Assembly: GCF_047345485.1 (NCBI RefSeq)
Contig: NZ_JBLFEN010000010.1
Location: 1-64,000 of the forward strand
Reading direction: 5' to 3'
DNA from: Jejuia sp047345485
GTDB lineage: Bacteria; Bacteroidota; Bacteroidia; Flavobacteriales; Flavobacteriaceae
Length of the DNA stretch: 64,000 nt
Shown here: positions 43,657 to 52,280 of the stretch, one piece after another
Numbering within the stretch: position 1 is the stretch's first letter
Layout: each line of letters starts with the position of its first letter
Program-made: the position numbers and the translations under genes
Notes under the pieces: generated by a model
Told to the model about the DNA's origin: nothing
The model's database searches: none
The model's input: only the letters and a program-made list of their open reading frames with translations

Positions 43657-45003
43657 ATGAAGCTAAAAAGAACACTTATAAAAAATGCTAAGATTGTAAA
43701 CGAAGGCACTATTTTTAATGGTGATATATTAATTGAAGGCGAATTTATAAAACAAATTAATGCTTCTATTAGTGCAAAATGGGCAGATGTAACAATAATA
43801 GATGCTGAAGGCAAATATGTATTACCTGGTGTTATTGACGACCAAGTCCATTTTAGAGAACCTGGGCTAACTCATAAAGCAAATATTGCAACAGAATCTA
43901 AAGCGGCTTTAGCTGGCGGGATAACTTCTTTTATAGAAATGCCCAATACCAATCCACAAACCACAACAGTTGAAAAGCTTGAGGAAAAATTTGAGATAGC
44001 ATCCAAAACATCCTTAGCAAATTACTCATTTATGTTTGGTGGCACTAATGATAATTTAGATGAGATTTTAAAAGTTGACGATACTACTGTAGCTGGTTTA
44101 AAATTATTTTTAGGCTCTTCTACAGGGAATATGTTGGTTGACGACCCTAAAGTTTTAGAGAAAATTTTTAGAAGTACAAATATGGTGATTTCTGTACATT
44201 GTGAAGATGAAGCCACAATTAGAGAAAATTTAAAGACATATGTTGCACAATATGGCGAAGATATTCCTTTAGAAAAGCATCCCATCATAAGAAGCCAAGA
44301 GGCATGTTATCTTTCATCGTCTACTGCAATAAAATTAGCTAAAGAAACTGGTGCAAGATTGCATGTATTCCACTTATCAACAGGAATAGAGACCAACTTG
44401 TTTACCAATACCATACCTTTAAAAGATAAGAAAATAACAGCCGAGGTTTGTATACATCATTTATGGTTTTCAGACGAAGATTATAAGAAAAAAGGCACGC
44501 ATATTAAGTGGAATCCTGCTGTTAAAACCGCTGATGATAGAGATCAATTATGGGAGGCGTTACTAGACGATAGAATAGATGTGATTGCTACCGACCATGC
44601 CCCACATACTATAGAAGAGAAAAATAACGTTTATACAAAAGCGCCATCTGGTGGTCCATTAGTGCAGCATGCATTGCCTGCTATGTTAGAAATGTATCAC
44701 AAGGGTAAGATTTCAATAGAAAAAATAGTAGAAAAAATGTGTCATAATCCAGCTATTTTATTTCAAGTAGAAAAAAGAGGTTATATAAAAGAGGGATATT
44801 ATGCAGATGTAGTGTTGGTAGATTTAAATAATCCTTGGACTGTACAAAAAGATAATATTTTATATAAATGTGGCTGGTCGCCTTTTGAAGGTGCAACGTT
44901 TAAATCTAGAATTACACATACCATTCTAAACGGTAGTTTAGTCTATCAAAATTTTAAATTTTCAGAAGTAAAAGCGGCTAAAAGATTAACATTTTCTCGA
45001 TGA
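43657..45003 (+). CDS. pyrC: Dihydroorotase
   Basis: Amidohydrolase-superfamily enzyme of pyrimidine synthesis, 448 residues. Metal-site motifs are HCEDEATI, HVFHLSTG and the Asp in ATDHAPHTIEE; FIEMPNTNPQTT is the substrate region. In the first metal motif the usual DxHxHxREPG reads DDQVHFREPG: the first His is Gln63, the second is His65. I recall the same variation in other Bacteroidota proteins annotated as dihydroorotase. It overlaps the DUF4296 gene by 4 bases (ATGA). Alternative: a related hydantoinase-like enzyme. Confidence 0.88.
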   Translation: MKLKRTLIKNAKIVNEGTIFNGDILIEGEFIKQINASISAKWADVTIIDAEGKYVLPGVIDDQVHFREPGLTHKANIATESKAALAGGITSFIEMPNTNPQTTTVEKLEEKFEIASKTSLANYSFMFGGTNDNLDEILKVDDTTVAGLKLFLGSSTGNMLVDDPKVLEKIFRSTNMVISVHCEDEATIRENLKTYVAQYGEDIPLEKHPIIRSQEACYLSSSTAIKLAKETGARLHVFHLSTGIETNLFTNTIPLKDKKITAEVCIHHLWFSDEDYKKKGTHIKWNPAVKTADDRDQLWEALLDDRIDVIATDHAPHTIEEKNNVYTKAPSGGPLVQHALPAMLEMYHKGKISIEKIVEKMCHNPAILFQVEKRGYIKEGYYADVVLVDLNNPWTVQKDNILYKCGWSPFEGATFKSRITHTILNGSLVYQNFKFSEVKAAKRLTFSR

Positions 45004-45494
45004 TATATAAAAAAATATTAGTTCTGTTTTGTGTTTTAGTAGTACTGTCTTCCTGCTATAAGTATAATAAACCAGAGGAACCTGATAATCTTATTTCTGA
45101 AGAAACCATGGTTCATGTTTTACTAGATTTAAAACTTATTGGAGCAATTACAGGAAGAGATAAAAAAGTTTTAGATAGTGCTAAAGTGTCAACAGACGCT
45201 TACATCTATAAAAAATATAACATAGATAGTTTACAATTTGCACAGAGTAATGCATACTACACCTATTATATGGAAGATTATGCCGAAATTTATGTAAAAG
45301 TAAAAGATAGCTTATCTAAACTCAAAGTACATTATAAAGATTTAGTTGATAAAGAACGTTTAGAGCGAGATACTGCAGATTCATTAAAAGCTATCAAACT
45401 AGAGTTGGAACAATTAGATATAGATAGTGATTTGAATATTGAGGACACTAAGCTTATTGCACCTGTTTCAAATAGAGATTCCCTGTCTTTATAA
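45000..45494 (+). CDS. DUF4296 family lipoprotein
   Basis: 164 residues. Lipoprotein signal with Cys19 in VLVVLSSCYKYNKPEEP; then a helical domain with EETMVHVLLDLKLIGAITG and FAQSNAYYTYYMEDYAEIY, matching DUF4296. It is probably lipid-anchored on the periplasmic side. The function is unknown, but it is regularly next to pyrC and an epimerase in Flavobacteria. Its last 41 bases overlap the end of the convergent epimerase gene. Confidence 0.82.
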   Translation: MIYKKILVLFCVLVVLSSCYKYNKPEEPDNLISEETMVHVLLDLKLIGAITGRDKKVLDSAKVSTDAYIYKKYNIDSLQFAQSNAYYTYYMEDYAEIYVKVKDSLSKLKVHYKDLVDKERLERDTADSLKAIKLELEQLDIDSDLNIEDTKLIAPVSNRDSLSL

Positions 45495-46464
45495 TTACAG
45501 TTTCAATAGGCTCAAATTTGTAGTCTAAAGCATGTGTTAATTTTAAATTACTATACTTAGTTTCAGTACTTAAAGAGGCTGCTAATTGTTTGGTAAGCCC
45601 TCTTCGTTTTCCTGTAAGTTTTTGTTTTAACCAATCTAATCGCCAACCAAATGCTAATAATAATGGTGTAGCTAGTTTTTTTGGCGGTTTTACGTTTAAA
45701 GCTTTAGCTGTAGTTTGCAAAAATGTTTTATAAGACCAATTTTCAGAAACTAAAATATATTTTTCATTTTTAATATCACTTTCTAGTATACGTAACATAA
45801 TATTAACAACATCATTTACGCTAACTAAGCCTACAGTTCCAGAGGTATAATACGTAATGCTATTATAAACTTTTTTAAAGATACTCCCAGACCCATTACT
45901 CCAAATTCCACCACCAATAATTACACCAGGGTTTACTATAACCGCATCAAGACCTTCTTGAGTTCCTCGCCATACTTCCATTTCTGCACCATATTTAGTA
46001 ATAGCATATACGCTATTGTCGTCTTCAGGATTCCAATGAGTTTCTTCAGTTATAGATTTGTTTTTTAAAGGCTTGCCTAAAGTTGCAATAGAACTCACGT
46101 AACATATTTTTTTTACGTGGTTGGTAAGGCAAAGGTTAACCACATTTGCAGTTCCGTCAATGTTTGCACGTCTTAATTGCTGGTATCTATTAGGTTCAAA
46201 AGATACAAGTGCAGCACAATGATATACAAAATCTATATTGTTAAGTGCTTTATCTAAATCAGGAATATTTAAAATATCGGCTTTTACCCATTCAATCTTA
46301 TTAAAAAGAGATTGATAAGTTTCAGTATAACTAGAAAACACGCGCTTTACGTTCTCAAGTTTGTGTTTAGTTCGGTAAATTGCCCTAACACTGTTGTTAT
46401 TAGAAATTAATTTGTAGAGTAAATGTGCGCCTACTAAACCTGTGCCTCCAGTTACTAGAATCAT
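45454..46464 (-). CDS. NAD-dependent epimerase/dehydratase (extended SDR)
   Basis: 336 residues. Rossmann dinucleotide site MILVTGGTGLVGAHLLYKL at the N-terminus, DFVYHCAALVSF, catalytic Ser in CYVSSIATLG and the YxxxK pair in YAITKYGAEMEVWRG (about residue 145). It belongs to the dihydroflavonol reductase / nucleoside-sugar epimerase-like group; the substrate is unknown. Convergent with DUF4296 (41-base overlap) and divergent from tyrS. Confidence 0.88.
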   Translation of the reverse strand: MILVTGGTGLVGAHLLYKLISNNNSVRAIYRTKHKLENVKRVFSSYTETYQSLFNKIEWVKADILNIPDLDKALNNIDFVYHCAALVSFEPNRYQQLRRANIDGTANVVNLCLTNHVKKICYVSSIATLGKPLKNKSITEETHWNPEDDNSVYAITKYGAEMEVWRGTQEGLDAVIVNPGVIIGGGIWSNGSGSIFKKVYNSITYYTSGTVGLVSVNDVVNIMLRILESDIKNEKYILVSENWSYKTFLQTTAKALNVKPPKKLATPLLLAFGWRLDWLKQKLTGKRRGLTKQLAASLSTETKYSNLKLTHALDYKFEPIETVIIKTGNLYLKQVQ

Positions 46465-46643
46465 ACTACAAAAATAATGAATATCTAACGTTTTAGCCTT
46501 TAATTTTTATAGTTTCAGTGGTTGATTATGTTTTGAGTTTTGTTTTAAGCAATGAAACATTGAATATCTTTTTTTTAAATTAAGTATACTTTTATCTGTC
46601 CAAAGAATTATATATAATCACGCACTATTTATAACTGTATTTT

Positions 46644-46651
46644 TATATTTG
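46644..46651 (+). promoter_or_regulatory. Putative -7 box of tyrS
   Basis: TATATTTG fits TAnnTTTG and lies 25 bases before the tyrS ATG; the -33 region is not clear. Confidence 0.4.
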
Positions 46652-46676
46652 CGCTAGTTTTTTAAATTTATAGAAA

Positions 46677-47972
46677 ATGATAAGCAATTTTGTAGAAGAG
46701 TTAACATGGAGAGGCATGATACATACAGTGATGCCTGGTGCTGAACAACATTTAATGGAGGGTATGAAAAGTGCTTATGTAGGCTTTGATCCTACGGCCG
46801 ATTCTTTACATATAGGAAATTTAGTACCAATTATGCTTTTGGCACATTATCAACGTTGTGGCCATAAACCAGTAGCTTTAGTTGGTGGTGCAACCGGTAT
46901 GATTGGAGATCCGTCTGGTAAATCTAGCGAGCGTAACCTTTTAGACGAAAAAACATTGCGCCACAACCAAGACGCTATAAAAGCCCAATTAGCACATTTT
47001 TTGGATTTTGAAAGTAATGCTGATAATGCTGCGGTTTTGGTAAATAACTATGACTGGATGAAAGAATTCTCTTTTTTAGAATTCATTAGAGATGTGGGCA
47101 AGCATATTACTGTAAACTATATGATGGCAAAAGATTCTGTAAAAAACAGAATATCTTCTGATGATTCTGATGGTATGAGTTTTACAGAATTTACCTATCA
47201 GTTAGTACAAGGTTACGATTTTTTGCATTTATATAGAGATAATAACTGCTCTATGCAAATGGGCGGTAGCGACCAATGGGGAAATATTACCACAGGTACC
47301 GAATTAATTCGTCGTATTGCTAGTGGAAAAGGATATGCAATTACATGTCCGTTAATTACAAAATCTGACGGTTCTAAATTTGGAAAATCAGAAGGTGGAA
47401 ATGTATGGCTTGATGCCAATAGAACGTCACCTTATAAGTTTTATCAATATTGGTTAAATTCTAGTGATGAAGATGCTGAGAAGTACATTAAAATTTTCAC
47501 CTTTTTAAATGAAGATGATATTAACGCACTTATTACCGAGCATAACGCAGCACCGCATTTGCGGGTTTTACAAAAACGTTTAGCTGAAGAAATAACAACA
47601 ATGGTACATTCTAAATCAGACCTAGAAAATGCTATTAAAGCGAGTAATATTCTCTTCGGAAAATCTACTAGTGAAGATTTAAAAGCACTTAACGAGCAAA
47701 CGTTTTTAGATGTGTTTGAAGGTGTACCACAAACTGAAATTAATGAATCTGAGATTTTAGAAGGTGTTGATATTATCGCTGCACTTGCTGAAAAAGGAGG
47801 CTTTTTAAAATCAAATAGTGAAGCCAGACGTGCACTTAAAGAAAACTCAATTTCAGTAAATAAAGAAAAAGTAAAAGAGGATTACAAAATTACTAAAGCA
47901 GATTTAATAAATAATAAGTTTGTATTGCTACAGCGTGGTAAAAAAAATTACTTTGTTTTAACTGTTAAATAA
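46677..47972 (+). CDS. tyrS: Tyrosine-tRNA ligase
   Basis: Class I synthetase, 431 residues. It has the HIGH-like signature in PTADSLHIGNLVPIMLL (about residue 45), ALVGGATGMIGDPSGKSSER and the QMGGSDQWGNI tyrosine site. The KMSKS equivalent is KFGKS in SDGSKFGKSEGGNVWLD (about residue 235). The C-terminal S4 RNA-binding domain (about 365-431, LKSNSEARRALKENSISVN) is present. A textbook terminator follows 3 bases after the stop. Confidence 0.97.
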   Translation: MISNFVEELTWRGMIHTVMPGAEQHLMEGMKSAYVGFDPTADSLHIGNLVPIMLLAHYQRCGHKPVALVGGATGMIGDPSGKSSERNLLDEKTLRHNQDAIKAQLAHFLDFESNADNAAVLVNNYDWMKEFSFLEFIRDVGKHITVNYMMAKDSVKNRISSDDSDGMSFTEFTYQLVQGYDFLHLYRDNNCSMQMGGSDQWGNITTGTELIRRIASGKGYAITCPLITKSDGSKFGKSEGGNVWLDANRTSPYKFYQYWLNSSDEDAEKYIKIFTFLNEDDINALITEHNAAPHLRVLQKRLAEEITTMVHSKSDLENAIKASNILFGKSTSEDLKALNEQTFLDVFEGVPQTEINESEILEGVDIIAALAEKGGFLKSNSEARRALKENSISVNKEKVKEDYKITKADLINNKFVLLQRGKKNYFVLTVK

Positions 47973-47975
47973 AAC

Positions 47976-48002
47976 AAAGCCCAATCGAGAGATTGGGCTT
48001 TT
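47976..48002 (+). terminator. Intrinsic terminator of tyrS
   Basis: Bases 47976-47986 pair perfectly with 47991-48001 (11 pairs, loop GAGA) ending in TTTT. Confidence 0.85.
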
Positions 48003-48090
48003 AAACTAACCAACTTACTAAAATTAATCTTTCTTTATTCTTAGCTCTAACTTTGTCGTACCCTTTTCCAGTTACTTACAAAGTTTTTAA

Positions 48091-48537
48091 TTATTTTTTT
48101 AATTTTATAGTTTCCCAGTTTTTATCGGCTGTTTCAATGATCTTATTTTGATTTTCTTCAAGCCATAATTTTAAGGTATTTGTGCCCCACGCATTATAGA
48201 ATAAGTAAAGCTTATTGTTTTTTATTAAATATGATTTTGGATTTATAGAAACCTTATCACTTTTTAAAGCTACAGCATAAGCACAATAACCACCATATTG
48301 CGGCACGTATTGTTCTGGTTGCTTTAAAAATAAATTAAGATGTGCTTTTGAAGAAAATTTATAAGCAACACCATCAAAAGTGGTTTGGAATGTTTTGTCT
48401 CCTTCTTCTGCTTTGTTGGCAAAGTATGCTACTACGTCATATCCATTGGCGGCAAATCCTTTTTTTGTGTTATAATCTATAGTTTGAGAAAATACCGCAG
48501 TACTAAGTATAAGGAAAAGAAAAGTTATTTGTTTCAT
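48091..48537 (-). CDS. Exported YHS domain-containing protein
   Basis: 148 residues: signal peptide (MKQITFLFLILSTAVFSQ), then a YHS-like domain with GFAANGYDVVAYF, GVAYKFSSKAHLNLFLKQPEQYVPQYGGYCAYAVALK and an NNKLYLFYNAWGTNTLKLW tail. YHS domains are small, often metal-linked modules. It is periplasmic by prediction and of unknown function. It follows the acyl transferase gene by 57 bases on the same strand. Confidence 0.88.
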   Translation of the reverse strand: MKQITFLFLILSTAVFSQTIDYNTKKGFAANGYDVVAYFANKAEEGDKTFQTTFDGVAYKFSSKAHLNLFLKQPEQYVPQYGGYCAYAVALKSDKVSINPKSYLIKNNKLYLFYNAWGTNTLKLWLEENQNKIIETADKNWETIKLKK

Positions 48538-48594
48538 AGTGTATAAGTTTATAAATAAGTCGTAATCATACTAATTAACTTAATCGTATTATAG

Positions 48595-49578
48595 CTATAG
48601 CACCATTAAGTTACAGCCTCTAATGTCAGATTGATCAAAACGCCCAATAACTTCAAATGTGTTATCATCAAAAACTCTTCCCAAATCTTGTGTGGCAATA
48701 AATGAACATGAATTGGTATTTGCTAAATCTACAATATTTAATCCTCCAGCTTTTCCGTGCGTTTGCAGCGTTAAAGGGTCTTCTGTATCTCGTGTTAACA
48801 CTTTCATCCAAGGTGGTGTTTTAAAAATACCATTTCCATCAGAATAGGCTTGACTTAGTAGTTCGGTCATACCATACTCGCTATGTATAGTATCAACTCC
48901 AAAGCCAGATTTAAGAATATGGTGTAGCTCTGTTCTAATTAGTTCTTTTCTACGACCTTTCATACCACCAGTTTCCATAATAATGGTATTGTTTAGTTTA
49001 AATTTATAGGTTTCAACCAAATCTACTAAGGCAAATGAAACTCCAATTAACAATATTTTTTTTCCAGATGAATCAAGACTAACAAGTGTGTCTTTTAATT
49101 CTGAAATATTATCTAAATAAAAACCACTTTCTTTAGATTTTGATTTTATAATTAAATCATTCACCATATATACTAAAGATGATCCTTTGCGTTCTAGGTA
49201 CGATGGTAATAGCGCTAAAACCGTATAGTTTTCTATGTCTCCGTAAAAGTAATTAAATCCTTTTGTGAAACTTTTTGTGTAAATGTCTAAGTTAGAAACA
49301 TAATGTTTGCTAGTTGTACCACCTGTAGTTCCAGAGCTAGTAAATAAAGTTGCTGTGTCTTGGGGGTTACATGTTACTTTTCTAGTTTTAAAAAATTCTA
49401 TAGGTAAAAAAGGGATATCGCTTATTTTAGTTACATCACTTGGGTGCGTGTATAGTAAATCACAAAAAGAACGGTATACTTTATTGTTTGCAAATTGATA
49501 TTTAAAAACATCTAGAGCAATAGAATTAAACTCTTGCTCTGTTTCTATATTAAAAACTATATCTGTATTTTTTAACAT
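48595..49578 (-). CDS. LuxE-like acyl-protein synthetase / acyl transferase
   Basis: 327 residues of the ANL adenylating superfamily, LuxE branch (acyl-protein synthetase). The AMP/phosphate-binding loop is in FTSSGTTGGTTSKHYVSN (about residue 83). Later marks are TIIMETGGMKGRRKELIR, HSEYGMTELLSQAYSDG, and FIATQDLGRVFDDNTFEVIGRFDQSDIRG with the hinge region. There is no lux operon here, so bioluminescence is not implied; it probably activates a fatty or other carboxylic acid for transfer. The acyl substrate is unknown. Confidence 0.82.
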   Translation of the reverse strand: MLKNTDIVFNIETEQEFNSIALDVFKYQFANNKVYRSFCDLLYTHPSDVTKISDIPFLPIEFFKTRKVTCNPQDTATLFTSSGTTGGTTSKHYVSNLDIYTKSFTKGFNYFYGDIENYTVLALLPSYLERKGSSLVYMVNDLIIKSKSKESGFYLDNISELKDTLVSLDSSGKKILLIGVSFALVDLVETYKFKLNNTIIMETGGMKGRRKELIRTELHHILKSGFGVDTIHSEYGMTELLSQAYSDGNGIFKTPPWMKVLTRDTEDPLTLQTHGKAGGLNIVDLANTNSCSFIATQDLGRVFDDNTFEVIGRFDQSDIRGCNLMVL

Positions 49579-49643
49579 CTAAAGTAAAGTAATCTAATTT
49601 TTAGTTAAATTTTAAGTAGGAAACTACAAAAGTATGTAAAATT

Positions 49644-49672
49644 AAAAAGCGTTGCTATATGCAACGCTTTTT
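49644..49672. terminator. Intrinsic terminator after the T9SS gene 49695-50549
   Basis: AAAAAGCGTTGC (49644-49655) pairs perfectly with GCAACGCTTTTT (49661-49672). The T run on the minus strand follows the T9SS gene's stop. Confidence 0.85.
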
Positions 49673-49694
49673 AAATAATGGTGTGTAAAATTAA

Positions 49695-50549
49695 TTATTG
49701 AACTACTATTTTTTTTGTTGATGTAGTATTGTTTTGGGACACTTCTAAAATATAAACGCCACTTTTTAAAGTAGAAATATTTAATTTATTATTGCTTATT
49801 TGTTTGCTTAAAACCTGATTACCAATAATATCAAATATTTTAATATTTAATTTAGTATTAAAATTGCTAACTATACTTATAAATTCTTCTGATACTGGAT
49901 TTGGATAAATAGTAAAGCTAGCAATATTATTATCGTTGATAAAAAGCGTACTTCTCATAAAAGTTGCAATTGGAAAAGTTGAGTTGCAACTTTCGTTAGA
50001 TGTACAATTGTCTACAGCATTAATGCCACTAAAAGACCATTCGCTTAATGTGAAATTAGTATTAGGACCACTGTCGTTATTGCGGTAAGCCCATCCATCA
50101 AGATACTCCCAATCTTGATTTGTACCATCTGTATTGATATCTCCAAAAATATCAACAACACTTTCAGCACCTTCAAAAAAAGACGTTTCATCATAAAATA
50201 ACTCTATGGCATCATCACCGTTAATAGAAGCTACATCAGAAGTAAAATTTGCTGCAAAATTAAAATAAGCTAAAAAGTCAAATGCACTTGATGAAATATA
50301 AATAAATTCACCAGCACTGGCTGAACCAAGTAATTCTAATTCTGGGCCATCAGAACCGTCACCATTATTGGCAGAACCCACAGCGTATCTTGTAAGTGCT
50401 GGTATATCGTTAATAGCATATAGTTCTATAACTTTAGGAGATCCTCCTGTTAAAGGGCCATCAAACACACCAGTTATAATAAGATCTGTTTGACTAAAAC
50501 TAGTTAAACAAGTTAAAAAAGCGAAAGCTACAATGTAATGTTTTTTCAT
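49695..50549 (-). CDS. Secreted lamin-tail-like protein with T9SS sorting domain
   Basis: 284 residues. Signal peptide (MKKHYIVAFAFLTCLTSFSQ), then a lamin-tail-like beta domain (about 21-190: TDLIITGVFDGPLTGGSPKV, VIELYAINDIPAL, FIYISSSAFDF, INGDDAIELFYD, WEYLDGWAYRNND). A type IX sorting domain ends it (about 212-284, FTIYPNPVSEEFISI to TKKIVVQ). It is exported across the outer membrane by the T9SS. Such modules often accompany extracellular nucleases, but no catalytic domain is present here. A terminator follows. Confidence 0.85.
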   Translation of the reverse strand: MKKHYIVAFAFLTCLTSFSQTDLIITGVFDGPLTGGSPKVIELYAINDIPALTRYAVGSANNGDGSDGPELELLGSASAGEFIYISSSAFDFLAYFNFAANFTSDVASINGDDAIELFYDETSFFEGAESVVDIFGDINTDGTNQDWEYLDGWAYRNNDSGPNTNFTLSEWSFSGINAVDNCTSNESCNSTFPIATFMRSTLFINDNNIASFTIYPNPVSEEFISIVSNFNTKLNIKIFDIIGNQVLSKQISNNKLNISTLKSGVYILEVSQNNTTSTKKIVVQ

Positions 50550-51055
50550 AATCTAGATTTTTTTTTTAAATGATTAAGCAAAATTATAGTGAATAATATG
50601 ATTATCAACAGTGTCGTTTAATTGTTGTTGTTTTAATTATAATGGCATAACCGTATATTAACTTTGTAGCCGTTTTAACTATTACTAGATAGATATTGCT
50701 TCAATAAAAGATATAAATGTGAAATGTTACGATAGATAAACTTATCGTGTTTTTATCAAATATTTAAATACATAAGTTTACTTGTCTACTACTAGTAATT
50801 GTGATAAAGTCTTATGATGTAGTGTTGATGTGGATTGCCTAATTGATAGATTCGTTTTACTTTGAATATTGTATATGATGAGGTTATTATTTATTTCAAA
50901 GGAAATATTTGAATTCCCGCTAAGGATTCTGTAAAAGACTATAGATTGACTTGAAACTATTATAAAATAAAACAGATGTATTACTATAATTCAATTAAAG
51001 GCTATTTCTTTTTTCTATAATGCTTCTGTAGAGATAGTTAAAATTATCTAAGCAA
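50550..51055. other. 506-base intergenic region, nothing identifiable
   Basis: AT-rich DNA between two T9SS-protein genes on the minus strand. I looked for short ORFs with coding character, hairpin terminators, tRNA-like folds and repeats and saw none I could support. It presumably holds the promoter of the 49695-50549 gene. Confidence 0.5.
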
Positions 51056-51400
51056 TTATTTTATTACTAATTTTCGTGTTTCACTTATAGTATCTTCTGT
51101 AATTTTTAAGATATATACACCTGATTTTAAGTCTGAAATATCTAGTGCTTTTCTTGTAGAAACGGTTTTCTTAACCTGTGTGCCTAACACATTATAAACT
51201 GCAATTTTTTTAAGTGCTGTTCTATTATTACTTGTTATAAAAATTGTAGATACACTATTTTTAACAGGATTTGGGTATACAGATAAACCCTCAATACCTT
51301 TATCTAAGGTTGTAGAAAACTGATTGTTTTGAGCAAATACTTTCTGGATAGGTAAGCTCAAAAATACGATGAAAACTAATAATAGGTAGATGTTCTTCAT
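51056..51400 (-). CDS. Short T9SS type A sorting-domain protein without cargo
   Basis: 114 residues: a signal peptide (MKNIYLLLVFIVFLSLPIQKVFAQ), a linker of about 15 residues, then a complete type IX C-terminal domain (GLSVYPNPVKNSVSTIFITS, VYNVLGTQVKK, LKSGVYILKITEDT, TRKLVIK). There is no room for another domain. It may be a remnant of a larger secreted protein or a genuine minimal T9SS substrate. About 200 bases separate it from the divergent response-regulator gene. Confidence 0.8.
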   Translation of the reverse strand: MKNIYLLLVFIVFLSLPIQKVFAQNNQFSTTLDKGIEGLSVYPNPVKNSVSTIFITSNNRTALKKIAVYNVLGTQVKKTVSTRKALDISDLKSGVYILKITEDTISETRKLVIK

Positions 51401-51602
51401 AAATGGGGTATTATATAGAATAAAAGTATTACAAATACATCAAAAGCCATACCAAAATAATGTTAAAGATTTATGTTTTACATCGAAAAATCGTGCATTA
51501 GTAATACGACAGTGTTACCATTTTGTTATTAATCATCCAAAGTTTGTTAATTATCGGTAATAGTATTTATATTTACTTTGAAACTAAATCAAACAAATCC
51601 TA

Positions 51603-52280
51603 ATGAATAAAAAGGATATTAAAATTCTTCTTGTAGACGATGAACCAGATATTTTAGAAATAGTTGGTTATAATTTATCAAACGAAGGGTATCAAGTTAT
51701 TACAGCTGAAAACGGAGTAGAAGCTGTTAAAAAAGCAAAAAAAGAATTACCACAGTTAATAATTCTTGATGTAATGATGCCAGAAATGGATGGTATAGAA
51801 GCGTGTGAAAACATAAGAAAACATCCTGATTTAAAAGATACAGTTATTACGTTTTTAACTGCAAGAGGAGAAGATTACTCTCAGGTGGCAGGTTTTGATG
51901 CTGGTGCAGACGACTATATTACTAAACCTATTAAGCCTAAAGTATTAATAAGCAAAGTAAAAGCACTTTTACGTCGTTTTAAAGAAGATGTTAAAGACAC
52001 GGTTAAAATTGGTAATCTTGTAATTAATAGAGATGAATACAAAATTGTATTAAAAGGAAACGAAATTATCTTACCAAGAAAAGAATTTGAATTATTATCT
52101 TTATTGGCGTCTAAACCAGGTAAAGTTTTTAAACGTGATGAGATTTTAGATAAAGTATGGGGTAACGAAGTTGTTGTTGGAGGACGTACTATAGATGTAC
52201 ACATACGTAAATTGCGAGAAAAAATTGGAGACAAAAGTTTTAAAACCGTTAAAGGAGTAGGCTACAAGTTTGTAGAATAA
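51603..52280 (+). CDS. Response regulator, OmpR/PhoB family
   Basis: 225 residues. The receiver domain has DDEP at about residue 13, phosphoacceptor Asp56 in LIILDVMMPEMDG, the conserved Thr in FLTARGED and Lys in YITKPIKPK. The winged-helix DNA-binding domain (about 130-225) includes LPRKEFELLSLLASKPGKVF and GGRTIDVHIRKLREKIG. The stop codon overlaps the ATG of the sensor kinase by one base, so the pair is translationally coupled. Confidence 0.95.
   Translation: MNKKDIKILLVDDEPDILEIVGYNLSNEGYQVITAENGVEAVKKAKKELPQLIILDVMMPEMDGIEACENIRKHPDLKDTVITFLTARGEDYSQVAGFDAGADDYITKPIKPKVLISKVKALLRRFKEDVKDTVKIGNLVINRDEYKIVLKGNEIILPRKEFELLSLLASKPGKVFKRDEILDKVWGNEVVVGGRTIDVHIRKLREKIGDKSFKTVKGVGYKFVE

Noticed and set aside
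50550..51055. Search for a hidden gene or RNA in the 506-base gap
   Set aside because: No open frame with coding character, no stable hairpin and no repeat found.
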